Below, one piece after another: positions 15,615 to 24,630 of a stretch of 64,000 bases of DNA; positions within the stretch are counted from its first letter, which is position 1, and the number at the start of each line of letters is the position of its first letter. Below the pieces are notes generated by a model. It had not been told where the DNA came from and made no database searches. It saw nothing but the letters and a program-made list of their open reading frames with translations. The stretch spans positions 1-64,000 of the forward strand of contig JABHAA010000041.1 of assembly GCA_018674495.1 (NCBI GenBank), in the 5' to 3' direction. This DNA is from Rhodospirillaceae bacterium. GTDB taxonomy: Bacteria > Pseudomonadota > Alphaproteobacteria > Rhodospirillales > UBA2165. The position numbers and the translations under genes are program-made.

Positions 15615-16931
15615 CTATTTCATGGTCGCCGGCAGCCAGAGAGATATCTCCGGAAAGGCGATCAACAGGGTCATGATAATCACTTCGCAGCCAAGGAACC
15701 AGAAGCATCCTTTAAATATGTCGTGTAGCGCGATGGAATCGCCAACCACGTTCTTGACCACATAGACGTTGAAGCCCACCGGCGGCGTCAGCAATCCGAT
15801 CTCCACATATTTGACCACAATAACGCCGAACCAGACCAGATTGAGGTCCAAGGCCACGAACATGGGCACCAGCACCGGAATGGTGATCAGCATGATGCCC
15901 AAGGGATCTAAGAACATGCCGAGGATCACATAGATGATCGAGGCCGCGATCACCAACAGGATCGGATCGCCGGCCCAGGCGCCGATCATCTCCACCATCA
16001 TGGTGGAAACCCCAGCCAGCGCCAGGAATTTGGTGTACATCACAGCGCCCATGCCGACGAAGAAAATCTGCGCCGTGGTGCCGATGGCATCGCGCAACGA
16101 CTCGATGAACAGTTCCAGGTTCATGCGTTTTTGCAAGATTCCGATAACCAGCGCCAAGGACGCGCCGGCGGCGCCGCCTTCGGTGGGCGTCACCACGCCG
16201 CCGTAAAGCCCGCCGATGATGCCTAAGATCAAAACCAGAAGTGGCCATACGTCTTTGAGCGCGGTCCAGCGCTCTTTTTTCATCTCGGCCAGCTCGTCGT
16301 CGCTGATTTTCGGCGCCAGATCGGGGTTGATGACGCAGCGGATCATGATCATGGCGGCGTAGATGCCAGCAGTCAGAAGCCCCGGAAAAACGCCGGCGAT
16401 CAGCAATTCGACGATCGAAACCTCGGCGAAGATACCGTAGAGGACAAATAGGATCGATGGCGGGATCAGGGCCGCCAATGTGCCGGCACTGGCGACAACG
16501 CCGGTGGCGAGGCCTTTATCATAACCGGCGCGCACCATTTCCGGTGTTGCCAGCCGGGCCATGGCGGCGGCGGCGGCAATCGATGATCCACAGGCCGCGG
16601 CAAAGCCGGCGCAGGCAAAGTTGGTGGCCACCGCCAGCCCGCCTGGAAGCGCCGCGAACCAAAGCCTGGCGGCCCGGAACAGCGATGACGAAATGCCGGA
16701 ATTGTTGGTAATCGCCCCCATCAACAGGAACATCGGGATCGCCGTCAGATCCCAATTGGCGGAAAATACGAACGGCGTTTCGCGAATAACGCCCAAGGCC
16801 ACGTTCCAATTGGTGAGGTAGGCGAAGCCGAACATGGTAACGCCGCCAAGGGCAACGCCGATAGGCAGACGCAGCGCGATCAGCACCATGATCGCGGCCA
16901 GACTAAGCAAGCCGATGGAGAGTGCATCCAT
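15615..16931 (-). CDS. dctM: TRAP transporter large permease
   Basis: A 438-residue inner-membrane protein with about 12 helices, the ion-coupled translocation subunit of a TRAP importer. The ATG at 16931 is chosen: it begins MDALSIGLLSLAAIMVLIAL, follows GGGGAAG and starts five bases after the dctQ stop; the longer frame upstream would overlap dctQ. Family motifs include FACAGFAAACGSSIAAAAAM and LIPPSILFVLYG, and the cytoplasmic region before GGVVTPTEGGAAGA. It works with the DctQ and DctP proteins next to it. Confidence 0.92.
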   Translation of the reverse strand: MDALSIGLLSLAAIMVLIALRLPIGVALGGVTMFGFAYLTNWNVALGVIRETPFVFSANWDLTAIPMFLLMGAITNNSGISSSLFRAARLWFAALPGGLAVATNFACAGFAAACGSSIAAAAAMARLATPEMVRAGYDKGLATGVVASAGTLAALIPPSILFVLYGIFAEVSIVELLIAGVFPGLLTAGIYAAMIMIRCVINPDLAPKISDDELAEMKKERWTALKDVWPLLVLILGIIGGLYGGVVTPTEGGAAGASLALVIGILQKRMNLELFIESLRDAIGTTAQIFFVGMGAVMYTKFLALAGVSTMMVEMIGAWAGDPILLVIAASIIYVILGMFLDPLGIMLITIPVLVPMFVALDLNLVWFGVIVVKYVEIGLLTPPVGFNVYVVKNVVGDSIALHDIFKGCFWFLGCEVIIMTLLIAFPEISLWLPATMK

Positions 16932-16936
16932 AATAC

Positions 16937-17455
16937 TTATACTTCCCCGGCTTCGGAATTTTTGTCTATGGCGCGCCCGAAATCGCGGATGACGCGGACA
17001 ACCAGATAGATAATCATTAACGCGCCGGCCAGTGGGAGCACGTACCGGCTCGGCCACAAAGCCATGTAGGAGCCGCCCACTTCCAGCGCTTCGCCCCGGT
17101 GCATTTGTTCAACGGCGCGGATAAAGGTCTGCCAGACAAACACGCAGACATAGGCCACGGTCGTCACCTTCAAGACCATTTCCAGCCAGATCATGATATG
17201 TTCGGGTACCTTCATGGTGAACAATTCCACCGAAATATGATCGTCGTTTTTCGCGATCCAGGCCCAGGGAAGATAAGCCACCGCAACCATGTAATATCCC
17301 GATACGATCTCGTTGGTGCCGATCAGAGGGGAGTTGAATATGGTGCGCCCGGCGACATCGGCGGAAACGTGGACCATCATCAGCGCCCCGGCGAGCAGTC
17401 CGGCCCACATCAGGATATGGATTGGCCATTCAAGCCATTTGAGAATTCGGTCCAA
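16937..17455 (-). CDS. dctQ: TRAP transporter small permease
   Basis: A 172-residue membrane protein with four predicted helices (about 10-35, 50-70, 95-115 and 130-155), the usual DctQ size and topology. Characteristic residues are FNSPLIGTNEIVSGYYMVAV and the amphipathic WIAKNDDHISVELFT segment. It bridges the binding protein and the large permease. It lies between dctP and dctM, with 109 bases and a stem-loop separating it from dctP. Confidence 0.9.
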   Translation of the reverse strand: MDRILKWLEWPIHILMWAGLLAGALMMVHVSADVAGRTIFNSPLIGTNEIVSGYYMVAVAYLPWAWIAKNDDHISVELFTMKVPEHIMIWLEMVLKVTTVAYVCVFVWQTFIRAVEQMHRGEALEVGGSYMALWPSRYVLPLAGALMIIYLVVRVIRDFGRAIDKNSEAGEV

Positions 17456-17516
17456 GAAAATATATCCCCCCGGCAGAAGGTTTAAGCCTGGCTGCGGTGA
17501 TTGCTAATTAGAAAAC

Positions 17517-17560
17517 GGAAATTGGGGCCCCAAATCCCAAGGGGCCCCATCGCAATTTCC
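17517..17560 (-). promoter_or_regulatory. Stem-loop in the dctP-dctQ gap (attenuator or mRNA stabiliser)
   Basis: GGAAATTG (17517-17524) pairs with CAATTTCC (17553-17560), and inside it two GGGGCCCC-type blocks (17524-17531 and 17541-17548) can pair with a small bulge. On the minus strand the stem ends in GTTTTCTAATTA, a partial T-run. It sits a few bases after the dctP stop. Such elements are common after binding-protein genes and reduce readthrough or protect the upstream mRNA. Confidence 0.6.
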
Positions 17561-17564
17561 AGTT

Positions 17565-18713
17565 CTACAACGTGTCCGGGTCCACTTTCGAATAGATGTG
17601 GGTCCAGACCAGATCGGTAAACGCATCGACGCCGGCGAGGGTGCGCGGAATGTCCTTGGTCAGTTTGGCCCATTTGACCAGGTTCTTCTTATACGCATCG
17701 ATAATCGCGCCAGGATTGGCGACACCGAATTTCTTGGCGTTGGCGATGTTGCGAACCCGCTGCTCGCCATCATATTTGGCGAACAGTGCTTTGAAGCCGG
17801 CGGCATCCGCCTTGATCAGCTTGACCTTCTTTTTTTCCATGACGAACTTCAGGCTTTTGTTGTTGTCGTTGGTGAAATCGGACAGCGCCTGCATCGAGGT
17901 TACCCAGGCGGCCTGTTTCATATGGATCAATTTTTCAGATCGGGTCAGAGTTTTCCAGGCGTCCCGGTTAATCATCCAGCCGATGGCCGGGCCGGTGAGC
18001 CCGACCGGAAAGTTGGTAATGTTCTTGGCGAAATCGCCGTAGCCGAAGATTTTCAGCCAGGTGTGCACGCCGTTCTGGCAATCCAGACCGCCGCGTTGCA
18101 GCAAGGTGACCGCCTCGGGCAGGGTTGCCGCGACCGGTACTGCGCCGGCCATGCGCCACAATTCGGAATAGCCGCCAGTTGCGCGGAGGCGTTTGCCTTT
18201 AAGCGAGGCAACCGAAGGGTAGGGCGAACGGCAAGCCAGATAATATTGCGAAGACGTCCAGCCCGACAAAGGCGCGATGTTGATTTTCTTGAATTCTTCC
18301 AGGCAGGTCGGGCAATTCAAGTAAAAGGTTTCCATGGCCGCGCCGCTGGCGGTGGTGACGTCCTGATCGAATACGATGGTCGAATAGATGGTGTTCAGGG
18401 ATGGCACCAAATTCGGCACATAGGTAGAAATGCCGAGCGCGCCCTGGATCAGACCGTTGGACGTGGCTTGAAAGCTCTCCTTCGGATTGGCGAGGGAGCC
18501 GCCGGGAACCAGGCGCCATTTGACTTTACCGTTGGTGGCCTTGGAGATTTCCTTGATGACCTTGGGCCAGGTCACGCGGTTGACGTGGGACATGGCCGGC
18601 GGCCATGGCGCGTTGATGAATTCCTTGGCTTGGGCGGGCGTGGCCGGGGCCATGGCCGCGGCGAAGGCTGCCCCGGCGATAGCGCCGGCAGCCAGAAGCT
18701 TTACGTGTTTCAA
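17565..18713 (-). CDS. dctP: TRAP transporter solute-binding protein, start region disrupted by a duplication
   Basis: The protein has 382 residues when read from a TTG at 18713. A signal peptide (KLLAAGAIAGAAFAAAMAPATPAQA) leads to a DctP/TAXI-like binding fold with the conserved KGKRLRATGGYSELW and AVTLLQRGGLDCQNG stretches. Two pairs of Cys (YLNCPTCLEEF and ACRS) are unusual. A 23-bp tandem duplication (18692-18737) lies over the start. The ATG with a proper GGAG site (18745) now runs into TGA after 11 codons, and the TTG overlaps that stop as TTGA. Translation must restart at the TTG or the gene is off. Without the duplication the ATG would be in frame. Confidence 0.85.
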   Translation of the reverse strand: MKHVKLLAAGAIAGAAFAAAMAPATPAQAKEFINAPWPPAMSHVNRVTWPKVIKEISKATNGKVKWRLVPGGSLANPKESFQATSNGLIQGALGISTYVPNLVPSLNTIYSTIVFDQDVTTASGAAMETFYLNCPTCLEEFKKINIAPLSGWTSSQYYLACRSPYPSVASLKGKRLRATGGYSELWRMAGAVPVAATLPEAVTLLQRGGLDCQNGVHTWLKIFGYGDFAKNITNFPVGLTGPAIGWMINRDAWKTLTRSEKLIHMKQAAWVTSMQALSDFTNDNNKSLKFVMEKKKVKLIKADAAGFKALFAKYDGEQRVRNIANAKKFGVANPGAIIDAYKKNLVKWAKLTKDIPRTLAGVDAFTDLVWTHIYSKVDPDTL

Positions 18714-18737
18714 ACCAGAAGCTTTACGTGTTTCAAA
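18692..18737. repeat. 23-bp perfect tandem duplication at the dctP start
   Basis: The 23-base unit at 18692-18714 is repeated exactly at 18715-18737. Because 23 is not a multiple of three, it shifts the frame between the SD-linked ATG (18745-18743; GGAG complement at 18752-18755) and the rest of dctP. The ATG frame is M-T-I-L-K-H-V-K-L-L-V then TGA (18712-18710). Confidence 0.95.
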
Positions 18738-18745
18738 ATTGTCAT

Positions 18746-19028
18746 CGGATTCTCCATTTCTAGATCTATATCAAATACAAAATACCAAGCTGACCGGATC
18801 GTCATGCCGCGCGGCAACCCGATTGCGCATGGGCGCACCGGGAATTATTGGATTTTATTGCGTGTTGCCTTCCCCCTGCCTGATCCGTTCAACGACGTGA
18901 CCAAATTTGTTTTTTTAAAGACTACGTGCCGCCGCTGAATTGAGTCAAGGTGCAACTAGAGCGCTTGCCCCGAACCACTCAGCAACTATGATCCCGGAAA
19001 CGCCAATACCGGCCAACGGAGGACACCC
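18746..19028. other. Divergent promoter region between dctP and an ACMSD-like gene
   Basis: No gene is seen. For dctP it holds the GGAG ribosome site and a candidate -35 TTGACT (minus strand, near 18947-18942) far upstream. For the rightward gene it ends with a clear AACGGAGGACACCC ribosome site. A T7 run (18907-18917 region) is present without a convincing stem. Confidence 0.4.
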
Positions 19029-20012
19029 ATGCGCTACGATCTGCACACCCATTATTATCCTGATACGTTTTTCGATGCCGTCCGCGACAGTGGCCAGGAA
19101 TTCACCTTTGCCAAGGATCCCGTGGGGCGAACCATCATCCAGTATCAAGGCGCCCGTTTTTTTGGCATTACGCCGCCCATGACGGACCCCGAAAAGCGTA
19201 TCGAGGATATGGACCGGGTGGGTATCGATGTCGAAGTAATCTCGCTATCGACGCCGAACGTGTTTTTCGCCGCGCCCAACCAGCAGGCCGGCGTGGCGCG
19301 GATGGTCAATGATTCCTATGCCGATCTGGTGGCTCGCTACCCGACCCGCTTCAAGACCTTCGCCTCGATCCCCATGGATGATCCGGACGCGGCGCTCATC
19401 GAGTTGGAGCGTGCCATGGATGATTTAAAAATGAATGGTGTTGTTTTGCTGTCGAATATTCAGGGGCGGCCCCTGACTGCGCCCCAATATCGCCCCTTCC
19501 TGGAAGAAGCCAACCGGCGCAAATTGTGTATTTTCATTCACCCGATGCTGCCCGGCAATGCCGAAGCCTATACGGAATATGTGCTGGGACCGATCCTCGG
19601 CTTTACCGCCGATACGACGCTGGCCGCCGCGCGGCTTTGCTATTCCGGCGTCTTAAAGGACCTGCCCGATATCCGATGGCTTTTGGGTCATGCCGGCGGC
19701 GCGGTGCCGTGGCTGATGGAGCGACTGGACAGTGGCTATCGGGATTTTGCCGAATGCCAGGAGAATATCGACGAATTACCGAGCTTCTATTTGAAGAAGC
19801 TCTATTACGATACGGTCACCTTCAGTCCGCACAATCTGGGTATGCTCCGCGATCTGGTGGGCACCGATCACATGGCCATGGGCAGCGATTATCCGCACCT
19901 GTTGGGCTCCATCGAAAAATCGGTGACATCGATCGAGGCGCTGCATATTCCCGAAGCGGAAAAGGAAATGATCTTCTCGGGAACGGCCTTAAGTATCCTC
20001 AACAATCTTTAG
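19029..20012 (+). CDS. Amidohydrolase_2 protein, ACMSD-like
   Basis: A 327-residue TIM-barrel metalloenzyme. It starts MRYDLHTHYYP: the His-x-His pair (His6, His8) is the metal motif of aminocarboxymuconate-semialdehyde decarboxylase, unlike the Glu-x-His type at 12593. Other family motifs are CIFIHPMLPG, LLGHAGGAVPWLMERL and MGSDYPHLLG (final Asp ligand). The ribosome site GGAGG lies just upstream. ACMSD relatives decarboxylate or hydrolyse ring-cleavage products. The gene converges on the ThDP enzyme, sharing a TTAG with it so that both stops overlap. Confidence 0.85.
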   Translation: MRYDLHTHYYPDTFFDAVRDSGQEFTFAKDPVGRTIIQYQGARFFGITPPMTDPEKRIEDMDRVGIDVEVISLSTPNVFFAAPNQQAGVARMVNDSYADLVARYPTRFKTFASIPMDDPDAALIELERAMDDLKMNGVVLLSNIQGRPLTAPQYRPFLEEANRRKLCIFIHPMLPGNAEAYTEYVLGPILGFTADTTLAAARLCYSGVLKDLPDIRWLLGHAGGAVPWLMERLDSGYRDFAECQENIDELPSFYLKKLYYDTVTFSPHNLGMLRDLVGTDHMAMGSDYPHLLGSIEKSVTSIEALHIPEAEKEMIFSGTALSILNNL

Positions 20013-21775
20013 CCGCCGTCGATCAGCCGTTTCAGCCAGACCGAAATCACCGCCGGTTTGCCGGCGCGGATTTGCTCTAAGCCGCGCTGGATCGCCGGTC
20101 CTACCTCGGCCGGGTCATCGACATTCTCGCCATAGGCGCCGGCAGAGGCGGCTTCTGCGGCGAAATCGATGGGCGGATCGAAATAGCCGCCTTCGTAACC
20201 CGATTGGGTCGCATAGCTTTCTTGCCCAAAGGAATTTTGCACCGCTAATGTGCCCGTGGTGTAGGAGCGGTTGGTGTAGACAATGGTTAGAAACGGCGCG
20301 CCGTGATGGGCGCCGGCCCAGATCGCCGGCTGCGGCGTTCCGAACTGATAGAAGCCGTCGCCGGTGACGCAGATGATATCTTTGTCCGGCGCGCCCATCT
20401 TGGCGCCAAACGCCGCGCCCGGCCCCCAGCCGCCGGATGATCCCGGATTGCGGATGTAAGAGAGCGGCTTGCGGCAGCGCAGATATTCGCTGAAGCGCGA
20501 CGGCCCCAAAGTATCATCGAGGACGATGCAGTTATCATCCACCGCCCGGCTGATCTGATAGGAGAGCCACAACGGATCAATGGGTGTGTCGCCTGAGCGG
20601 GCTTCGGCTTCGGTGATCAAATCGGCGATGCGCGCCGCCGATACTGTCGCCAATTTTTCCGAGCGCGCCTTGATGCGTGCTTTGTCGTCATCGGTGAGCA
20701 ACGCTTTGGCCGCTTCGGTGACGGCCTTGATCGTGGCCAGCGGATCGGCGGAGATGCGCAAGTTGGCGGTAAACTCAAAGGTCGGCACCCTCAAGTTGGC
20801 GGGATCATGCCCGGCCGCCGCGATATACGCGTCCGCCGGCGGCGCGACATTGCGCCCTTCTGCCCAGGGTACTTCCACGTCGAGCACGAACAATGCATCG
20901 GCCTCGGCCACCGTGCTTTGCGCCTGATATAGCGGATGGTCGAACGGAAACGAGATATAGGCTCGCAGCGCACTTTCGGTGACCGCCAGGCCGAGCAATT
21001 CGGCCAATTCCACCAGCGCCGGGACGCTGTCCGGATTGCGCCCGGAGCCCGATACCACGCACACCGGATGGGCGGCAGCGATCAGGCGCTCGGCAACCTC
21101 CTTGGCGTCTTCGGGATTGGGCGGGCCGACGCGCGGGATGCCCAGCTCGATGGCGCTTGGGAATCCGTCTTCGCGCATGGGAAGGAACGTCAGCTCCTTC
21201 GGGATCGACAGATAGGACGGGCCCTGCGGCTCGCTCCTGGCCACCTGGATAGCGCGGGAGACCACGACGCCGGGATTATCCTGATAGGTCAGGCGCCGCT
21301 CCCACTTGGTGTAGTTGCGCACGATGCCGTTCTGATCGAAGGTTTCCTGCATCCAAATATGACCGCCCTCGGCGCGCGATCCGGGCAGCGTGCCGGGCGC
21401 CGAGGTGGGCGGATAGCCCGCCGTCATCAACACCGGCAGGCGCGAGCGCCAGGCCGTATGAATGGCGCCGCCGTAATGCAGCGTGCCCACATCCACATGC
21501 ACGGCGGTGGCCGCCGGGCGCCCGGTGACGGCGGCAAAGCCCAGGGCCGCATTGAGGCTGATATGTTCCAACGGCACGGTTATCAGGCGTACCGGATTAT
21601 TGTGGCCGAGGACGCGCGCCTTGGAGGTGGCTTCCTGGAAAAAACCGATGTCGGAGCCGGATGTGAAAAACAGATGATCGATACCGCCCGCCGCCATGGC
21701 AGCGACGATGGCGTCGGCGTAGGTGTCGACGCCGGTGTTGGATGTGCTGCCGGTTTTGCTTTCGTCCGGGCTCAT
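20009..21775 (-). CDS. ThDP-dependent enzyme (acetolactate synthase/benzoylformate decarboxylase-like)
   Basis: A 588-residue protein with the three-domain layout of the POX/ALS family. The catalytic Glu lies in TVPLEHISLNAALGFA (about residue 90), the middle domain at about 200-350, and the ThDP-Mg motif is GDGFYQFGT…YTNRSY (about 495-535). The Gln/Asp pattern is not that of biosynthetic acetolactate synthase, and the inserts (GSRAEGGHIWMQETFDQN) suggest a 2-oxoacid decarboxylase or lyase of unknown substrate. It is downstream of the molybdenum hydroxylase genes on the same strand, 72 bases after the large subunit. Confidence 0.85.
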   Translation of the reverse strand: MSPDESKTGSTSNTGVDTYADAIVAAMAAGGIDHLFFTSGSDIGFFQEATSKARVLGHNNPVRLITVPLEHISLNAALGFAAVTGRPAATAVHVDVGTLHYGGAIHTAWRSRLPVLMTAGYPPTSAPGTLPGSRAEGGHIWMQETFDQNGIVRNYTKWERRLTYQDNPGVVVSRAIQVARSEPQGPSYLSIPKELTFLPMREDGFPSAIELGIPRVGPPNPEDAKEVAERLIAAAHPVCVVSGSGRNPDSVPALVELAELLGLAVTESALRAYISFPFDHPLYQAQSTVAEADALFVLDVEVPWAEGRNVAPPADAYIAAAGHDPANLRVPTFEFTANLRISADPLATIKAVTEAAKALLTDDDKARIKARSEKLATVSAARIADLITEAEARSGDTPIDPLWLSYQISRAVDDNCIVLDDTLGPSRFSEYLRCRKPLSYIRNPGSSGGWGPGAAFGAKMGAPDKDIICVTGDGFYQFGTPQPAIWAGAHHGAPFLTIVYTNRSYTTGTLAVQNSFGQESYATQSGYEGGYFDPPIDFAAEAASAGAYGENVDDPAEVGPAIQRGLEQIRAGKPAVISVWLKRLIDGG

Positions 21776-21847
21776 GATTTGTCTCCCTGGGGTTTGAATT
21801 TGTTAAAGACTAACAGCAATAAATTATAGTGGCTAGCCGCGCCGCCT

Positions 21848-24001
21848 TTATGCCATCGCCGCGCTCCGGATGGCGTCCGGGGTGAGCGGCAGGCGGCGCA
21901 TGCGGATGCCGGCGACGTTATAGATCGCGTTGGCGATAGCTGCGCCGGCCGGCCCTGACGAGGCTTCGCCGGCGCCCAGGAATGGCGCGTTCGGGCGCTG
22001 CATCAGGATCACCTCGATGTCGGGTACATTATCGAAGCGCATGATCGGGTAGGTATCCCAATCGCGGCTGGTGATGCCGTCCTGATCGAATGTGACCTCT
22101 TCATAGAGCGCCCAGCTTGCCGCCTGAATGAGGCCGCCTTCCATCTGCGCCGAAAGCCCGTCCGGGTCGACCACCTGGCCGGCGTCGGCGGCGATCACGG
22201 CCCGGTGCAGCTTCACTTCGGCAGCATCGGTCACTTCCAGCTCGATGCCAACGGCGGCGTAGGCTTGCACGTTCTTATAACGGGCAAAGCCAAAGCCCCA
22301 GCCGCGCCCCTCCGGCGGCTCCTCGGCACCGCCGCGCAAGGCTTTGGCGGCGGCTTCGATGCAATCACGCCCACGTTCATCGCTCAAATGGCTGAGCCGG
22401 AATTCCACCGGGTCGGCGCCCGCCGCCTCGGCCAGCTCGTCCATGAAGCTTTCGATTGCGAACACGTTGGAATAGGCGCCAAGGGTGCGCATGGCCGAGG
22501 TGCGCAAGGGTAGATCGCGCACCAAGTTCTTGATCAACCGCCGCTCGGGGAAATCATAGAGGGGATCCAGATTACGATGGATGCCGATATGAAAGCCCAT
22601 GGCCGGTTCCGCGACCGGTGCATCCAGCGGGTTCTCCACCATACGCATGGCCAATAGCCGCGCCGCGCCGGCCCGGTTGGCGCCCGGGCGCGGGCGCATG
22701 ATGTGGGTGTCGGAATAGGTCTCGTGGCTCCACTCGATCACCTGGCCATCATCGCCAAGAGACGCCCGCAAGCGCATGGCCATGGCCGGAGAATAGGGCT
22801 CCCACGCATGTTCATCGTCCCGGGTCCATTTCACCAGGATATGGCGGCCCGGAATTTGCCGGGCAACCAGCGCCGCGTCCAAAGCCACATCGTCGGCGCC
22901 GTTATGGCCGTAGCAGCCCGATCCCAGCGCGTGGTGCAAGGTGATGTCGGCAGGCTCCATTTGCAGCGCGTCGGACATGGAGATACGCAACAAATAGATG
23001 CCCTGGCTGTGGGTCCAGACGGTGAGCTTGCCGTCTTCGAAAATGGCCGCCGCCGATGATGGCGCGATCGAGCCGTGCATGGTGTAGGGCCGCTCATAAT
23101 GCGCCGCGAGGGTAAGCCTCGCGTCTGCCGGCGGATTGCCGAGCGGTGGCACGTCCTGTTCTTGGGGCACGCCGCCGACCACCGGAAAGGCTTCCCGCCG
23201 GTTGCTGAGCAGGCTGTCGAACACGTCCTGGGATTTAAGCCCGTCGCCCATATTCCAGCTCACGTCATTGGCCAGCCGCTCGGCCGCCTTTACTGCCGTC
23301 CATTCATCGGACCCGGCGACGGCGATGAAGCTGCCGTTCACAACCAGCTCCAACCCCTGATCGGCGAGACGTTCGCCGGCGCCCTCGTCTATGGATTTCA
23401 GCTTCGCCCAATAGTGGGGCGGGCGCACCAGGCGGGCGTGCAGCATATCGGGCCAGACCATGTCATGGACGAACATATGGCCGCCGGTGACGATATCGCG
23501 CATCTCCTTGGCGACGGTTTTCACGCCCATATATTTGAATTGGTCCGGGGATTTAAGATCGATATCCTCGTCCACCTCGATCTCGAAGGCTTTGCCGCTC
23601 ATCAGCTCCCAATAGCTGATGGTTTTGTTGCTGTCGGCTACCCGCACCAGCCCGTCATTGACTTCCAACGTGCTGATCTCCGCGTCCAGCGCCGCGGCGG
23701 CCAGGCCCAGGAGGTGACGCTTGGCCGTCGCCGCCGCCCGGCGCACCGCTTCGCCCGAGGTTTCCATGGACATGGAGCCGGACGTGATGCCTTCGTTGGG
23801 GGCGATGCCGGTGATGGCAATGGGAACATCGATGCAAGCCGGCTCGATATCCAGCTCTTCGGCGGCGATAGTGGCGACGGCGGTGGAAACGTGCTGGCCG
23901 ATATCGACCTTGCCGGACCGCACGGTGACGCGGCCATCATCTTCGAAGACGATCCATTCATCGAGATTGGGGGAATTGTCCAGGCTGGGATTACGCGGCA
24001 T
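21848..24001 (-). CDS. Molybdenum hydroxylase large subunit (xanthine dehydrogenase family)
   Basis: A 717-residue molybdopterin-cytosine-dinucleotide-binding subunit. The ATG at 24001 is used because AGGGGGG lies upstream and it overlaps the small-subunit stop by 11 bases. Regions visible include GKVDIGQHVSTAVATIAAEELD, HALGSGCYGHNGADDVALDAA and, at the C-terminus, the catalytic Glu in FLGAGEASSGPAGAAIANAI. These enzymes hydroxylate aromatic N-heterocycles or oxidise aldehydes, passing electrons to the 2Fe-2S subunit. No FAD subunit is adjacent, so it resembles two-subunit isoquinoline-oxidoreductase (IorAB)-type enzymes. No Tat signal is visible, so it is probably cytoplasmic. Confidence 0.85.
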   Translation of the reverse strand: MPRNPSLDNSPNLDEWIVFEDDGRVTVRSGKVDIGQHVSTAVATIAAEELDIEPACIDVPIAITGIAPNEGITSGSMSMETSGEAVRRAAATAKRHLLGLAAAALDAEISTLEVNDGLVRVADSNKTISYWELMSGKAFEIEVDEDIDLKSPDQFKYMGVKTVAKEMRDIVTGGHMFVHDMVWPDMLHARLVRPPHYWAKLKSIDEGAGERLADQGLELVVNGSFIAVAGSDEWTAVKAAERLANDVSWNMGDGLKSQDVFDSLLSNRREAFPVVGGVPQEQDVPPLGNPPADARLTLAAHYERPYTMHGSIAPSSAAAIFEDGKLTVWTHSQGIYLLRISMSDALQMEPADITLHHALGSGCYGHNGADDVALDAALVARQIPGRHILVKWTRDDEHAWEPYSPAMAMRLRASLGDDGQVIEWSHETYSDTHIMRPRPGANRAGAARLLAMRMVENPLDAPVAEPAMGFHIGIHRNLDPLYDFPERRLIKNLVRDLPLRTSAMRTLGAYSNVFAIESFMDELAEAAGADPVEFRLSHLSDERGRDCIEAAAKALRGGAEEPPEGRGWGFGFARYKNVQAYAAVGIELEVTDAAEVKLHRAVIAADAGQVVDPDGLSAQMEGGLIQAASWALYEEVTFDQDGITSRDWDTYPIMRFDNVPDIEVILMQRPNAPFLGAGEASSGPAGAAIANAIYNVAGIRMRRLPLTPDAIRSAAMA

Positions 24002-24467
24002 CGGCTTGCCCCCCTGAAATGGCGTTTCGGACCGCGCGCAAAACCCGATTGTGGGAGCCGCAGCGGCAAAGATGATCGGCCAGCGCTTCGGATATATCGC
24101 CGTCACTCGGGCCCGGATTGGATTTCAGCAGCGACGCCACGGCGACGATGATGCCGGGCGTGCAATAACCGCATTGGGCAGCGTTTTCGGCCATGAAGGC
24201 ATCCTGGATGCGCGCCCCGATGGCGTCTTCGGCCAGCCCTTCGATGGTGGTAATTTCGGTGCCTTCGAATTCCGACGCGGCCCGGTTACAGCTTAATGTG
24301 TGCTCGCCGTCCACCAGCACCGCGCAAGCGGCACATTGTTCCAGCGCGCAGCCGATCTTCGGCCCCGTGAGACCCAGCTCGCCGCGCAGCACATAGACCA
24401 GCGGCTTGGCCGGATCGGTATCTAAGTCATGCGCCTCGCCATTGACGCGCAGTGTGTATGCAGCCAT
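23991..24467 (-). CDS. Molybdenum hydroxylase 2Fe-2S subunit
   Basis: The protein has 158 residues. The plant-type 2Fe-2S cluster ligands are in GCALEQCAACAVLVDGEHTLSC, and the second, helical cluster has CGYCTPG and CRCG. This is the standard CoxS/IorA small subunit that carries electrons away from the molybdenum site. The ATG at 24467 (MAAYTLRVNGE) is preferred on family alignment; another ATG six codons upstream is possible. It is the first gene of the leftward small-large-ThDP set and diverges from the flavoprotein gene across 163 bases. Confidence 0.88.
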   Translation of the reverse strand: MAAYTLRVNGEAHDLDTDPAKPLVYVLRGELGLTGPKIGCALEQCAACAVLVDGEHTLSCNRAASEFEGTEITTIEGLAEDAIGARIQDAFMAENAAQCGYCTPGIIVAVASLLKSNPGPSDGDISEALADHLCRCGSHNRVLRAVRNAISGGQADAA

Positions 24468-24630
24468 CGGATATATTGCCCCCATTGCATTTCGTTGTTC
24501 GCCAAAATCTGCCAGACAGGAACGCGCGCGTCACGCCTTTTTGGGTCACGTTGGTAAGCGCTCGGCAATTGTGCTAGCAAAGTTAAACCGCGATGCGGCA
24601 ATCCGAGGCACGATAAGGGGGAGGACGGCC

